Assembly: GCA_913063285.1 (NCBI GenBank)
Contig: CAJXXZ010000002.1
Coordinates: 84,989-148,988, forward strand
Direction of reading: 5' to 3'
Origin: an uncultured bacterium
GTDB taxonomy: Bacteria; Pseudomonadota; Alphaproteobacteria; CAJXXZ01; 1604HC
Length of the DNA stretch: 64,000 nt
Each line of letters opens with the position of its first letter. The stretch's first letter is position 1. This document shows, piece by piece, positions 18,106 through 27,656 of the stretch. The position numbers and the translations under genes were made by a program. Under the pieces are notes generated by a model. That model saw nothing but the letters and a program-made list of their open reading frames with translations. It was not told the origin of the DNA and made no database searches.

Positions 18106-18633
18106 TTGATCATTGTGAATCGCGTAAAAGCTTTTGGATTAATGGAAGTTGGATTTTGTCTTCTGATTTATGGTGCTTTTGTTGGTGGTGGAGTTATGTC
18201 AAGAGCAATGGCTCTACTACAAAAAAGCAAAACACAATCGATTGCTTCTGAAATACAACATCAATACACTCTTGTATCTTACTATAAAAACAGTATAGGT
18301 AATCTATTTTCAGGATCTGATGAATTTGATACTCCTGTTAATGCTATTTGGGAGAAAATTGATTCAAAACACAAGTATACTTCTGAACGAGAATATTCTT
18401 TTGGTAATGGTAAGCCTAAATCAATTTTAGGCGGAGGTTATTCTTTACAAAAGAATCCAAAGGGTAAAATTGGTGAATATTTGGTTTTAGATCAAAATGG
18501 ACAACCTCTTATTTCTAAAAAAGAGTTTTCACATATGGTATCTCAGCTACAAGAGTATGATTATTTTACAGAACCAGAAAATATCTCTAATATGAGTGAT
18601 AACGATAAAATTACGTTATACATAAGAGTGTAA
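18106..18633 (+). CDS. Type IV pilin-like / type II pseudopilin protein 1
   Basis: The 175-residue product starts at TTG 18106, five bases after AAAAAAGG; an in-frame GTG at 18115 has poor spacing. The N-terminus has the class III prepilin pattern: a short basic leader ending in VKA, then FGLMEVGFCLLIYGAFVGG, i.e. Phe1 and Glu5 followed by a hydrophobic helix. The residue before the cleavage site is Ala, not the usual Gly. The rest is a soluble domain of unknown fold. It shares the AFGLME motif with the next gene, and gspE/gspF-like genes lie at 24784-27381, so it likely belongs to the same machine. Confidence 0.75.
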   Translation: MIIVNRVKAFGLMEVGFCLLIYGAFVGGGVMSRAMALLQKSKTQSIASEIQHQYTLVSYYKNSIGNLFSGSDEFDTPVNAIWEKIDSKHKYTSEREYSFGNGKPKSILGGGYSLQKNPKGKIGEYLVLDQNGQPLISKKEFSHMVSQLQEYDYFTEPENISNMSDNDKITLYIRV

Positions 18634-18634
18634 A

Positions 18635-19864
18635 ATGAGAAAACGTATATCAGCTTTTGGTTTAATGGAAACCTCTGTAGCTCTTTTAATATTAGGAAGT
18701 TTGAGTAGATTGGGTATTGCATCCGTAAAAGTTAGCAATCAAATTCAGAGAAATAAAATAACAGAGTATCATGCAGAAATTATTTTAAAATCCTTGGCAG
18801 CCTATGTAAAAAGATGTGGAGTTTTACCTTATCCTTCTTTACCATCAATGGATGGAGCTTCTTTTGAATCACCAAACAATGAAAAAGACTGGATATATAG
18901 ACCAGAAAAATATATGTCGGGCATAATACCTTATCAGAATCTTGGTATACCAAAAAAATATGCTATGGATGGCTGGGGATCCTATTTTTCATACAATGTA
19001 AATGTTATGCTTTGTAAAAGAAAAGAAGTACAATCTTTATCTGTTACAGATCCTCGCAATGCTTTAGATCATTATCAACATAAAACTTCAACATTTACTT
19101 CGGTACGTTGTTATGATCGATTTTTAATAAAATGTGAAGCAGATGAGGAATATCCATATTACATAATTAATGGAAATAAAGTAAACAGTGATGTTGTTGC
19201 ATGGGACATGATTAATTTTTTTGATAATACAAAGTTATATCTTTTTGAAAATGGTATATCTATATATGAACCTACTTCATATGAAATTATTCCTCCAGTA
19301 CCATATGTAAGAACATTTGAAGCTAATGCTGCAGCAAGCCATCAATTATCACCTTTCTTTAATAAAATGGAACCAAGAGATCAAATGCACACTGTTAAAC
19401 AATTTGTCAATGCTAAAACATTATCCACAAAGCGATTTTATACTGTTCATGATACAATAGCACTAGTATTAATTAGTCACGGCGCATCAAGACAAGGATC
19501 TATACAATCAAATGATAAAAGGTTACCGGTTGAGGAAAATGCAAGCAGAGGCAAAAAAATTAATGCTCAAAATTATTCAGACAAAACTCAAATGAAAAAG
19601 TTTTACACATCTTCAAATGATAGAGGATTATTTGATGATAAAGTATATTGGATAAGTAGATTTAATCTGTTATCAATATATGCTAATTTTCCTTTTTCTA
19701 CTTATGAAGTTATTGGTAGAGAATATGGCTCAAAAAAACCTGCTATAAATTTACCCTTATCAAGACCTAATTTAACTACAAAACACACCGATACAAATTC
19801 ATCAGTACCGATTTCGACAATGCAAAAAACATCTGAAGAAAAAATCTATGAAAAATCAAATTAA
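18635..19864 (+). CDS. Large type IV pilin-like / type II pseudopilin protein 2
   Basis: A 409-residue protein with leader MRKRISA and FGLMETSVALLILGSLSRLG, again with Ala before the predicted cleavage site. The next region (CGVLPYPSLP..., then GIIPYQNLGIPKKYAMDGWG) matches a pattern I know from large pilin-like proteins in which LPxP and LGxPxxxAxDxWG recur. This size suggests a GspK-like tip component, which is inference. It starts one base after the stop of pseudopilin 1, so the pair is translated together. Confidence 0.75.
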   Translation: MRKRISAFGLMETSVALLILGSLSRLGIASVKVSNQIQRNKITEYHAEIILKSLAAYVKRCGVLPYPSLPSMDGASFESPNNEKDWIYRPEKYMSGIIPYQNLGIPKKYAMDGWGSYFSYNVNVMLCKRKEVQSLSVTDPRNALDHYQHKTSTFTSVRCYDRFLIKCEADEEYPYYIINGNKVNSDVVAWDMINFFDNTKLYLFENGISIYEPTSYEIIPPVPYVRTFEANAAASHQLSPFFNKMEPRDQMHTVKQFVNAKTLSTKRFYTVHDTIALVLISHGASRQGSIQSNDKRLPVEENASRGKKINAQNYSDKTQMKKFYTSSNDRGLFDDKVYWISRFNLLSIYANFPFSTYEVIGREYGSKKPAINLPLSRPNLTTKHTDTNSSVPISTMQKTSEEKIYEKSN

Positions 19865-19979
19865 TATCAAGTCATATAAAAATTTTATATATAATGTTTC
19901 ACAAACGTTTCTCAGATGTTTCAAGAATGTTTCACAGCAAGTTAATTTCAATTTCGTAAAACTTATAATTAATACACAC

Positions 19980-22900
19980 TTAAATCGAAATTTTATATTT
20001 TTCTAACTCTTTGAGCATTTCTATATTTAATTTTAATTTTCCGATTAGCAAAGGAGTATCATTTTCAAAATGTAAATATATTTCTGTATTATTTTGATTG
20101 TTTAACTTTGTTGAAAGCATTTGATGTAAATTTTTCAATTCTAACTTTGTGGTAACATAAATATGTAATCTTGTTATAGAATTGATATAATCTGAAAAAT
20201 ACATACACTCTCTAATAATCGTACTACGACCTTTTTCAATTTTCATCCAAATTGGCTCACGATTTTGAGCCGCTTTCTCTATCAAAATCAATTCACTACT
20301 CATAGCTAAGCATGAAATATTACCTGTATTATCAGACAAAGCAACAATTGCATAAGGTCCTGACTTGCCCTGTTTCATTTGTAATCCTTCAACTATTCCT
20401 ACACAGCTACTAATATCATTATCGATTAAATTTTGTAGTTTTAGTATTTTATAAGGAATATTATGTAGTGGATGTCTATTAAAATATAGACCAAAAGACT
20501 CATACTCTTTTTGTAATGTTATCGACTCATTCCAGATCTCGACTTTGGGTGCAGATTCTTCAATTGAAAATAATGATGGAGTTTTTTGAACGTAATTCAT
20601 TTGAGCATGTAAAGCAGCACGATTTTGATTAAAATCATCAAACACTCCAGCATTTATTAAACTTTCTACAGATCTTTTATTTATATTTACACGTCTCATA
20701 AAATCTTCAAAATTTAGAAAATATTGTTTTTCTCGTTCTTGTATGATTGAGTTTATATGACTTTCTCCTATGTTTTTCAAAGCTCCCAAACTATAACGAA
20801 TCATACCTTTTTCTAGTGTAAATTTATTAAAAGAATAATTAATATTAGGAGGTAAAATTGTAATTTTCATTCTTCTAGCTTCTTGTATTAACAAGCTTAA
20901 TTTATCTATATTATGTTGATCATATGTCATTGCTGAAGATAAAAACTCTGCTGAATAGTGTGATTTTAAATAAGCCATTTGATATCCGATAATTGCATAT
21001 GCTGTAGAATGAGCTTTATTAAATGCATAATTTGCAAATCGTGAAATTTCTTCAAACAATTCTTCTGCTACCGATCTTTCGCCTCCTTGTTTTTTTAAAA
21101 TACCATTTACAAAGATCTGTCGTTGTCGTTCCATCTCTGCGACAACCTTTTTTCCCATTGCATAACGTAATAGATCAGCTTCTCCACTTGAGTAACCAGC
21201 TAACTCCTTTGCAAGATGAATTATCTGCTCCTGATATATCAAAATTCCATTTGTTACACCAAGAATATTCTTCATGCCCTCATAAGAGTAATTTTCTTTT
21301 TCCTCTCCTTTTCTGTGACGTAAAAACTTAGGAATATTATCCATAGGTCCTGGTCTATACAAAGCAACTACAGCAATCAAATCTTCAATACTATTTGCTT
21401 GCATATCAAAGATTAGTTTAGTCATTCCCTTAGTCTCAAATTGAAATACGCCAACAGTCAAACCATTACACAACATTTCATATGTCTTTTCATCATTTAA
21501 AGCAATTTCATTAATGTCAATCTTATTTGGCAAAAGCTTAATTGTTTCATTTATAATGGTTAATGCTGTCAAACCCAAAAAATCAAATTTTACTAATCCT
21601 GATTTCTCAACATGTTTCATAGAAAACTGAGTCACAAGTAAAAAACTGTTTTCATCAGTATTTAATGGCATTATTTTGTAAATAGGTTGATTTGCAATTA
21701 CAACACCCGCTGCATGTACCGAAATATGACGATGTAAACCTTCCAGTTTTTTACTTAATTGAAATAATTTATTTAAATCCTTATCATTCTTAATCATATT
21801 AGCAAATGACTCATCCTTATCAAAAGTTTCTTGTAAGGAAAAAGATTTTCCAAACAGAGATGGTACTTTTTTTGCTAATGCATCAACTTTATAATAAGGT
21901 AACTTCATTACACGACCTACATCTTTGAGTGCAGCTCTAGCTTGTAAAGATCCAAAGGCTACTATATGTGCAACATGATTTTCTCCATATTTTTGCTGTA
22001 CATACTTGATCACTTTTGACCTACCTTCAGGACAAAAATCTATGTCAAAATCTGTCATTGTAACTCTATGTGGATTTAAAAAACGTTCAAAAACAAGATT
22101 AAATCTTAAAGGATCTATATTTGTAATTTTTAATGACCAAGCTACAATTGATCCAGCACCAGACCCACGACCAGGACCAACCGGAATATCATTTTTTAAA
22201 GCAAATTTAATAAAATCACTTACAATTAAAAAATATCCAGAAAAACCCAAATCTTTAATAACAGATAACTCATAATTTAATTGATCAATATACTGATTTT
22301 TATTCTGAATATTATGCTCGACAAATCTTTCTTCAAGTCCATCATTTGCTAGCTTTACAATTAGATCATTTTCTTTATTCTCAGTATCTAAATATCTAGG
22401 AAGTTGCGGCTTTGATTCTTTTAACATAAAATTACATTTTTCAGCAAATAAATGAGTGTTTTCTAAAGCTTCAGGAATATTTTCAAATAATTGTAACATA
22501 CGATCATTTGTAAATAATTCATAATATTCACTTGAGTGAAACTTGTCTTGTGAGTAAAGATAATCTCCATATTTAATACACTGTAGTGCATTATGCGCTT
22601 CCATATCTTGAGAATGCAAATATCTGGAAATTGGTAAAGCAATTATAGAAATATCAAGTTCAAGTGAAATTTTTTTTCCAATATTCATATTAGGCAACAT
22701 GACACCTGCATAACATCTATTTGAAAAATACTTAAGTAAATTATGTTTTAAAATTTGTAGAGAGTTCATTTTCATATATGGATCAGTTATAATTAGTATT
22801 CCTGAAGAATGATTTTCAAAATCAGACCATTCAATATGCTGCGTACCTCTTATATTACTGTTTGTAATCAACCAAGATAAATTTTCATATCCTTCTTGAT

Positions 22901-23126
22901 TTTCACAATATGCTGCTAGACGAATGCCTCCTTCTATATTTAAAAAAGATCCTATTATAGCTTTTTTGTTATTTTTTTTACATAACTGACAAAACTCAAA
23001 GGCTCCATGTAAGTTATGCTCATCTAATAAAGCAATACACTCAAACTCTCTTTTTATTAATTCTGAAATTTTTATGGTGCTTGTTAGAAACGAGTAACTT
23101 GTTTGAACTCCTAAAGGAACATACAT
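19980..23126 (-). CDS. dnaE: DNA polymerase III alpha subunit
   Basis: Replicative polymerase. The 1048 residues (E. coli 1160) show the PHP domain at the N-terminus, the palm motif GPGRGSGAGSIVAW, the catalytic DFDIDF, KFDFLGL with the third Asp, and NKAHSTAYA. TPSLF, likely the beta-clamp binding site, follows QMNYVQK about 190 residues before the end. An OB domain follows (from about CVGIVEGLQMKQGKSGPYA). PHP active-site His residues look largely lost, as usual for polymerases with a separate DnaQ. ssb lies immediately upstream on the same strand. Confidence 0.97.
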   Translation of the reverse strand: MYVPLGVQTSYSFLTSTIKISELIKREFECIALLDEHNLHGAFEFCQLCKKNNKKAIIGSFLNIEGGIRLAAYCENQEGYENLSWLITNSNIRGTQHIEWSDFENHSSGILIITDPYMKMNSLQILKHNLLKYFSNRCYAGVMLPNMNIGKKISLELDISIIALPISRYLHSQDMEAHNALQCIKYGDYLYSQDKFHSSEYYELFTNDRMLQLFENIPEALENTHLFAEKCNFMLKESKPQLPRYLDTENKENDLIVKLANDGLEERFVEHNIQNKNQYIDQLNYELSVIKDLGFSGYFLIVSDFIKFALKNDIPVGPGRGSGAGSIVAWSLKITNIDPLRFNLVFERFLNPHRVTMTDFDIDFCPEGRSKVIKYVQQKYGENHVAHIVAFGSLQARAALKDVGRVMKLPYYKVDALAKKVPSLFGKSFSLQETFDKDESFANMIKNDKDLNKLFQLSKKLEGLHRHISVHAAGVVIANQPIYKIMPLNTDENSFLLVTQFSMKHVEKSGLVKFDFLGLTALTIINETIKLLPNKIDINEIALNDEKTYEMLCNGLTVGVFQFETKGMTKLIFDMQANSIEDLIAVVALYRPGPMDNIPKFLRHRKGEEKENYSYEGMKNILGVTNGILIYQEQIIHLAKELAGYSSGEADLLRYAMGKKVVAEMERQRQIFVNGILKKQGGERSVAEELFEEISRFANYAFNKAHSTAYAIIGYQMAYLKSHYSAEFLSSAMTYDQHNIDKLSLLIQEARRMKITILPPNINYSFNKFTLEKGMIRYSLGALKNIGESHINSIIQEREKQYFLNFEDFMRRVNINKRSVESLINAGVFDDFNQNRAALHAQMNYVQKTPSLFSIEESAPKVEIWNESITLQKEYESFGLYFNRHPLHNIPYKILKLQNLIDNDISSCVGIVEGLQMKQGKSGPYAIVALSDNTGNISCLAMSSELILIEKAAQNREPIWMKIEKGRSTIIRECMYFSDYINSITRLHIYVTTKLELKNLHQMLSTKLNNQNNTEIYLHFENDTPLLIGKLKLNIEMLKELEKYKISI

Positions 23127-23183
23127 ATTGTTTATTATAATTCATTATACAAATGTATGAAATACAAATTATGAACAGTAAGT

Positions 23184-23921
23184 TCAGAAAGGCACATCCA
23201 TATCTTCTGAATATCCGCTACTACTACTTACATTGTTTGTATTATTAGCTCTTGTCAAAATTATAAAATCAAAAACTTCTATTTCAACATTATTTCGTGC
23301 TTCACCATTCATATCTGTCCAAGAAGAAGGTCTTAATCTACCTTTTACAAACACCTTACTACCTTTTTTCAAGTATTTCTCCGCTAATTCAGATAACTTT
23401 TGATTAAAAATTACAATTTGATGCCAGTTTGTCTTGGAAATCTTCTCTTGTGTATCTTTGTTATATTTTTCTTCTGATGTAGCCATTGGAAACTTAGCTA
23501 TATTTCCACTCTTACCCTGTCTAATAATTGGATCTTTTCCTAGATTTCCAATTAAAGATATTAAGCTCTTAGATGGATGAGATTTTCTTTCTTCATGATC
23601 CTTTAGTATTACAAAATCTAAAACTTCAATCGTTACAGAATCGGAATTTGTGTTTTTTTCTGTTACTTCTGATGTAACTCTTATCTTACCTGAAATATAA
23701 ATCAGACAATCTTTTTTAATTTGATTTTTAATACTATCTTTTACGTTTTGTTGTAAAACCACACACTCATGAGTATATGTTTTGGATACATTTTCTCCAT
23801 CTTTATTTACCCACTCTTCATGAGTATTGATGAAAAACTTAACTCCATCAATTTGATCTAGAGACTCTAAATCGGAGATCACACGACCAATAAAAAATGC
23901 ACTGTTTTCTGAACGAGCCAT
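23184..23921 (-). CDS. ssb: Single-stranded DNA-binding protein with two OB folds in one chain
   Basis: Coats single-stranded DNA during replication and repair. Most bacterial SSBs have one OB fold and act as tetramers. Here the 245 residues hold two: a diverged N-terminal one (about 1-108; FFIGRVISDLES, GVKFFINTHEEWVNKDGE, HECVV, LIYISGKIRV) and a canonical C-terminal one (about 119-223; LIGNLGKDPIIR, KFPMATSEE, TNWHQIV, YLKKGSKVFVKGRLR). A short linker leads to the acidic tip DMDVPF, the usual partner-binding end. A two-OB chain is known from Deinococcus-Thermus SSB; I infer a dimer. It lies just upstream of dnaE. Confidence 0.93.
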   Translation of the reverse strand: MARSENSAFFIGRVISDLESLDQIDGVKFFINTHEEWVNKDGENVSKTYTHECVVLQQNVKDSIKNQIKKDCLIYISGKIRVTSEVTEKNTNSDSVTIEVLDFVILKDHEERKSHPSKSLISLIGNLGKDPIIRQGKSGNIAKFPMATSEEKYNKDTQEKISKTNWHQIVIFNQKLSELAEKYLKKGSKVFVKGRLRPSSWTDMNGEARNNVEIEVFDFIILTRANNTNNVSSSSGYSEDMDVPF

Positions 23922-23951
23922 GATGAATCCTACAACAAAACATTTAATAAA

Positions 23952-24800
23952 TCAATATCTTTTGCTATCCTGCGCAACTACATTTTTAATGTGAGAGATT
24001 GATGCTAATTCTTTTAGCTTGTTTTGATAAATAAGTAGGTTAGATTGCAGATCATACACCTCTTTTTTGGATTTACAGCTCTCTATATTTAGATAAAAGG
24101 ATAGAGATAATATTACAAAACAATACATACCACACAAAATAGATTGTTGTAAAAATTGTGGGCAAAGGTAATTTTGTACACTTTTTAAAGATATATCTCT
24201 TACAACTTCTTGATATTTTCCAGCATTCAACTCACAGTTAAAGGTTCGTAAACAGCATATTGAATTTGTAAATTTATATAACCTGCTTTGTAATTCTTCT
24301 ATTTTGTTTTCAATTTTATCCTTTGACTGATAAGTTTCACAAAATAAAGGATTTGTGTTTAGTAATCCAATAGCTAAATATTCTCCTTTTTCATAAATAA
24401 TCCAAAGCTCCAACTCATCTATATCATCATTAACAATCTTCTTTAAATATAAAACCTTTGCATAAACCAAAGCCTTAGCCTTCTTTTGATATCTAAGATC
24501 ATGATAAATCCAAACAACCCAATCATTTACAACATACTGATGCATTACACTTCCTCTAATCGTCTGTGTTTTAAAATTAATCCACTGTCTTTTTTCAAAA
24601 AAACTTAAATTTTCAGGAATCAATTCCGTGATAAAGTGTGTATACTCTTCTGAAATAAATTTTTCATTTGTTTTTCCTGCTATATTTTCAAGAGTACGTA
24701 AATCATAAACTCTCTCTTCATCTCTTCTATAAACAGAAAAGTCTTTTTTGATCAAATGTATGACATTGAACAATTTTTCCTCCTTAAAAAATATCAGCAT
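23952..24800 (-). CDS. Membrane protein of the GspEF-like gene set, possible GspL/PilMN-like part
   Basis: A 282-residue protein without a recognised motif. A cytoplasm-like N-terminal region (about 1-210) is followed by one membrane segment (about 216-236, CGMYCFVILSLSFYLNI) and a coiled coil with a short end. Cytoplasmic domain plus single membrane helix plus short periplasmic part is the layout of GspL, or of PilM and PilN merged, which would connect the ATPase to the inner-membrane platform. That role is inferred from the layout and from the 17-base overlap with the gspF-like gene. Confidence 0.5.
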   Translation of the reverse strand: MLIFFKEEKLFNVIHLIKKDFSVYRRDEERVYDLRTLENIAGKTNEKFISEEYTHFITELIPENLSFFEKRQWINFKTQTIRGSVMHQYVVNDWVVWIYHDLRYQKKAKALVYAKVLYLKKIVNDDIDELELWIIYEKGEYLAIGLLNTNPLFCETYQSKDKIENKIEELQSRLYKFTNSICCLRTFNCELNAGKYQEVVRDISLKSVQNYLCPQFLQQSILCGMYCFVILSLSFYLNIESCKSKKEVYDLQSNLLIYQNKLKELASISHIKNVVAQDSKRY

Positions 24801-25944
24801 TAGATATTACTAAAAATGCGGGCATAAAGATTAAGTATCCAGTGAAAATAATAACGACACTTAAAAAAATAAATAATATAGGTTGTATATAATCTTGTGT
24901 TAATTTTAATAATATAAATAATTTGTTTTCGTAACTTTGAGCAATTTGAAGTAATCCAACATCCAACTCTCCAATATTTTCATATATTTTTATTGTATGA
25001 GATATTTCAGTGTTTAAACTCTCACAACCACTAGATATAGATTTTCCATTTATAATTTCTCTTAAAATAGTATTAAATTTTTTAGACATTTTTTTATCAT
25101 CAACATACTCATTAGATATTTTCCATGCTTCAATTATCGACAATCCACTTTTCAATCCTGTAGATAAAGAATAAAAAAACAGCATGTACTGCTTATATCT
25201 AAAATAATTTGAAATAATTGGAATGTTTTTAAGTATAGTGTATCTTTTGATATAAAATGTAATAAAAAAAGTCAAAATACAAACAAGGCTGGTTAATCTG
25301 TTTTTAATAAAAAAATCATTTAGTTGAATTATATAATGATATATTTGAGGAATATCACTGTGAGATTCTTTTAAAAGATCAATTGTACCTGGTAGTAGAT
25401 ATACAAACACCATAAACAATGTTGCAAAAATGATCAAGCAAACCAATGCTGGATATCTAAGTGTTTCTGATATTTTTTTCTTATAATTAAGTAAATTTGA
25501 GTGAAAACTTGCAATTTGTGTACATGTTTCTGGTAAATTACTACATTTTTCCGCAACAAAAAGTAATTGAATGGAAAAACTAGAAAAATATTGCTTATAC
25601 ATTACAAATGCCTCAAATAAAGATCTACCACTTTTTAAATCATCAACTATTCCTGTAGTTATAACTTGATGTTTTTCTGAAAGAGATTGACCTAATATTT
25701 GTAATGCTAGGGGAAGAGCTAGACCTGTTTTTAAAAGAAAAGATAAATGTGAAAAAAATGTAACAATTTCCTCATCGTTTAAACTTTGATTAAAAAAATA
25801 ATTCCACAAATTAAAATGTAGAGATATTATTTCGCAATTATCCTTAAGTATTTTTCGCATTGCTTCTTGATAGTTGTTTGCCTGCAAAGCTCCATATACT
25901 TTTTTTCCATCATGTGATATTTTTGTGTAATTGTATATATACAA
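24784..25944 (-). CDS. gspF: GspF/PilC-like inner-membrane platform protein
   Basis: Polytopic core of type II secretion or type IV pilus machines. The 386 residues show the two tandem GspF domains: LSFLLKTGLALPLALQIL and a second copy (YSLSTGLKSGLSIIEAWKIS), each with a helical bundle, plus membrane segments around 168-190, 215-232 and 352-378. The family N-terminus (YTKISHDGKKVYGALQANN) is present. It starts three bases after gspE, so the pair is one unit with the downstream membrane protein. Confidence 0.88.
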   Translation of the reverse strand: MYIYNYTKISHDGKKVYGALQANNYQEAMRKILKDNCEIISLHFNLWNYFFNQSLNDEEIVTFFSHLSFLLKTGLALPLALQILGQSLSEKHQVITTGIVDDLKSGRSLFEAFVMYKQYFSSFSIQLLFVAEKCSNLPETCTQIASFHSNLLNYKKKISETLRYPALVCLIIFATLFMVFVYLLPGTIDLLKESHSDIPQIYHYIIQLNDFFIKNRLTSLVCILTFFITFYIKRYTILKNIPIISNYFRYKQYMLFFYSLSTGLKSGLSIIEAWKISNEYVDDKKMSKKFNTILREIINGKSISSGCESLNTEISHTIKIYENIGELDVGLLQIAQSYENKLFILLKLTQDYIQPILFIFLSVVIIFTGYLIFMPAFLVISNADIF

Positions 25945-25947
25945 AAC

Positions 25948-27381
25948 TTAATCTCCTATTTCTATATGTCTTTTAATTTCTTGTAAATTTGTAATTCCAG
26001 ACCTTACTTTTTGAAAAGCATCTTCATAAATATCTGTAAAGCCTTTTTCTTTTAATTGATGTAGTTTGTTTATCTTTGGTACCTTAGAAAAAATTAACTC
26101 CTTGTTTTCATCATCAATCAACAAACTTTCTGCAATAATAACTCTACCAAAAAATCCCGTATAGCTACATTTTTCACAACCAATGCAATCATAAACTACA
26201 TCACAATTAAGTAGTTTTTTCTCTATTTCACTTGTTTTTCTCTGCTTTTTACACCAGTTACACAAACAACGAATAAGTCTTTGTGAGATTACACCTTTTA
26301 AGTATTGTTCTAACAAAACTCTATGATTGCTTAACTCTTTTAATCTATCGACACTGCTTAATATATCATGAGTGTGTAATGTGCTAAAAACTTTATGTCC
26401 CGTCATGGATGCTCTTATAGTCATATCAACAGTATCAGAGTCTCTAATCTCTCCAATTAATATTACATCAGGATCTTGTCTTAATATTGATCTAAGTCCA
26501 AGATTGAAATTCATCTTTGGATATTCTCTTATATCACTTTGTACAATTCCTGGTATAACACACTCTACAGGATCTTCTAATGTCATTATGTTTTTACTTT
26601 CATCATTCAGAGCGTTAATCATACTATATAGTGATGTGCTTTTTCCTGAACCTGTAGGTCCTGTAAATAACACGAGACCATAAGGCAGTTTTTCATATTT
26701 TTTTACATTGTAATGATTATGATTTGAGTATTGTACAAAATCAAAATTGATTGTTTTTGCATCACCAACTCTACGTATAACTATATTCTCTCCAAATATT
26801 GTTGGATGTGTTGCTACTCGAAAATTTTCATCTCTAAAAGCACATTTGTGTACAAAACTTCCATCCTGTGATTTTCTGGTTTCTGAAATATCTATATTTG
26901 ATATAATCTTTATTCTCACACATAAATTTTTCCAAAATTCTTTTTCTATAGTAAATTTAACATACAAAACTCCATCTATTCTATATTTTATTTTCAAAAC
27001 TTCTTTTTCTGGGCAAAAGTGTATATCTGAAGTGTTTTGAGATAATGAGTGAAAAATCAACTTTTCTAAAAAATCATTTACAGATATGTTTTGAAATTTT
27101 TTTAGATCTAGCTGGTAATATTCATCTATACATCTTAAAATTGTATTCTTTTTCTCCTTTATAATATTTATTTTTTCACAATTTAGTGTTGACTGTACTT
27201 TTTTCAATACATAATTTTCATTATCATAAAGAATAATAGTTACATTTTCATTATCAAAACCCAAAGGGCAAAAAACATTTTCCCTAAGTAGTTCATATGA
27301 GAATTTATGTATTAACTCTTTATTAATAGAGGTGTGATTATTTGTGTTTATCAACTTAAATCCTTTTTGATTAATTAACAA
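25948..27381 (-). CDS. gspE: GspE/PilB-like secretion ATPase
   Basis: Hexameric ATPase that drives filament assembly. Seen: Walker A GPTGSGKST (241-249), Asp box TLEDPVE (267-273), Walker B VILIGEIRD (307-315), His box TLHTHD (334-339), and zinc-binding cysteines (374, 377, 402, 405) typical of the assembly ATPases rather than PilT. The N-terminal domain is short (477 residues in total). Retraction ATPase, secretin and prepilin peptidase genes are not in this window, so the machine is completed elsewhere or is reduced. First gene of the minus-strand set, facing away from yfgM. Confidence 0.92.
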   Translation of the reverse strand: MLINQKGFKLINTNNHTSINKELIHKFSYELLRENVFCPLGFDNENVTIILYDNENYVLKKVQSTLNCEKINIIKEKKNTILRCIDEYYQLDLKKFQNISVNDFLEKLIFHSLSQNTSDIHFCPEKEVLKIKYRIDGVLYVKFTIEKEFWKNLCVRIKIISNIDISETRKSQDGSFVHKCAFRDENFRVATHPTIFGENIVIRRVGDAKTINFDFVQYSNHNHYNVKKYEKLPYGLVLFTGPTGSGKSTSLYSMINALNDESKNIMTLEDPVECVIPGIVQSDIREYPKMNFNLGLRSILRQDPDVILIGEIRDSDTVDMTIRASMTGHKVFSTLHTHDILSSVDRLKELSNHRVLLEQYLKGVISQRLIRCLCNWCKKQRKTSEIEKKLLNCDVVYDCIGCEKCSYTGFFGRVIIAESLLIDDENKELIFSKVPKINKLHQLKEKGFTDIYEDAFQKVRSGITNLQEIKRHIEIGD

Positions 27382-27656
27382 ATTCGATAAGATCGTTTAA
27401 ATTCATAATTTGCGGTTTACAAAAGAAACCACGATATCATTTATATATAATACACAATTTAAGTCAATTGATTTTTTATTATTTATTTGTGAATTTTGTG
27501 AATTTTATAAGATATTAATTCATTTTTAATTGATTTAATTTTTATTACAAAGGATATTCACAGGCTTGTGATTTATTTACTATTGTGAATTTGTGATTTA
27601 TTATTTTTCATTAATGTAATATTGAAAATTTTGTTTTTGGGCATTATACTACATAA
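27382..27656. promoter_or_regulatory. Divergent intergenic region with TGTGAAT-type repeats
   Basis: Separates gspE (minus) from the yfgM-bamB-der set (plus). Five TGTGA(A/T)TT units lie between about 27487 and 27604, two of them in direct tandem at each end, and TCACAGGCTTGTGA near 27560 is an inverted repeat. A TTAA-7-TTAA match of the CtrA type also occurs near 27510, which is weak evidence in such AT-rich DNA. Likely a shared regulatory region. Confidence 0.45.

Noticed and set aside
27382..27656. Replication origin
   Set aside because: Repeats and one CtrA-type match are suggestive, but no DnaA-box consensus cluster is evident and AT-rich DNA yields such matches by chance; kept only as a regulatory candidate.
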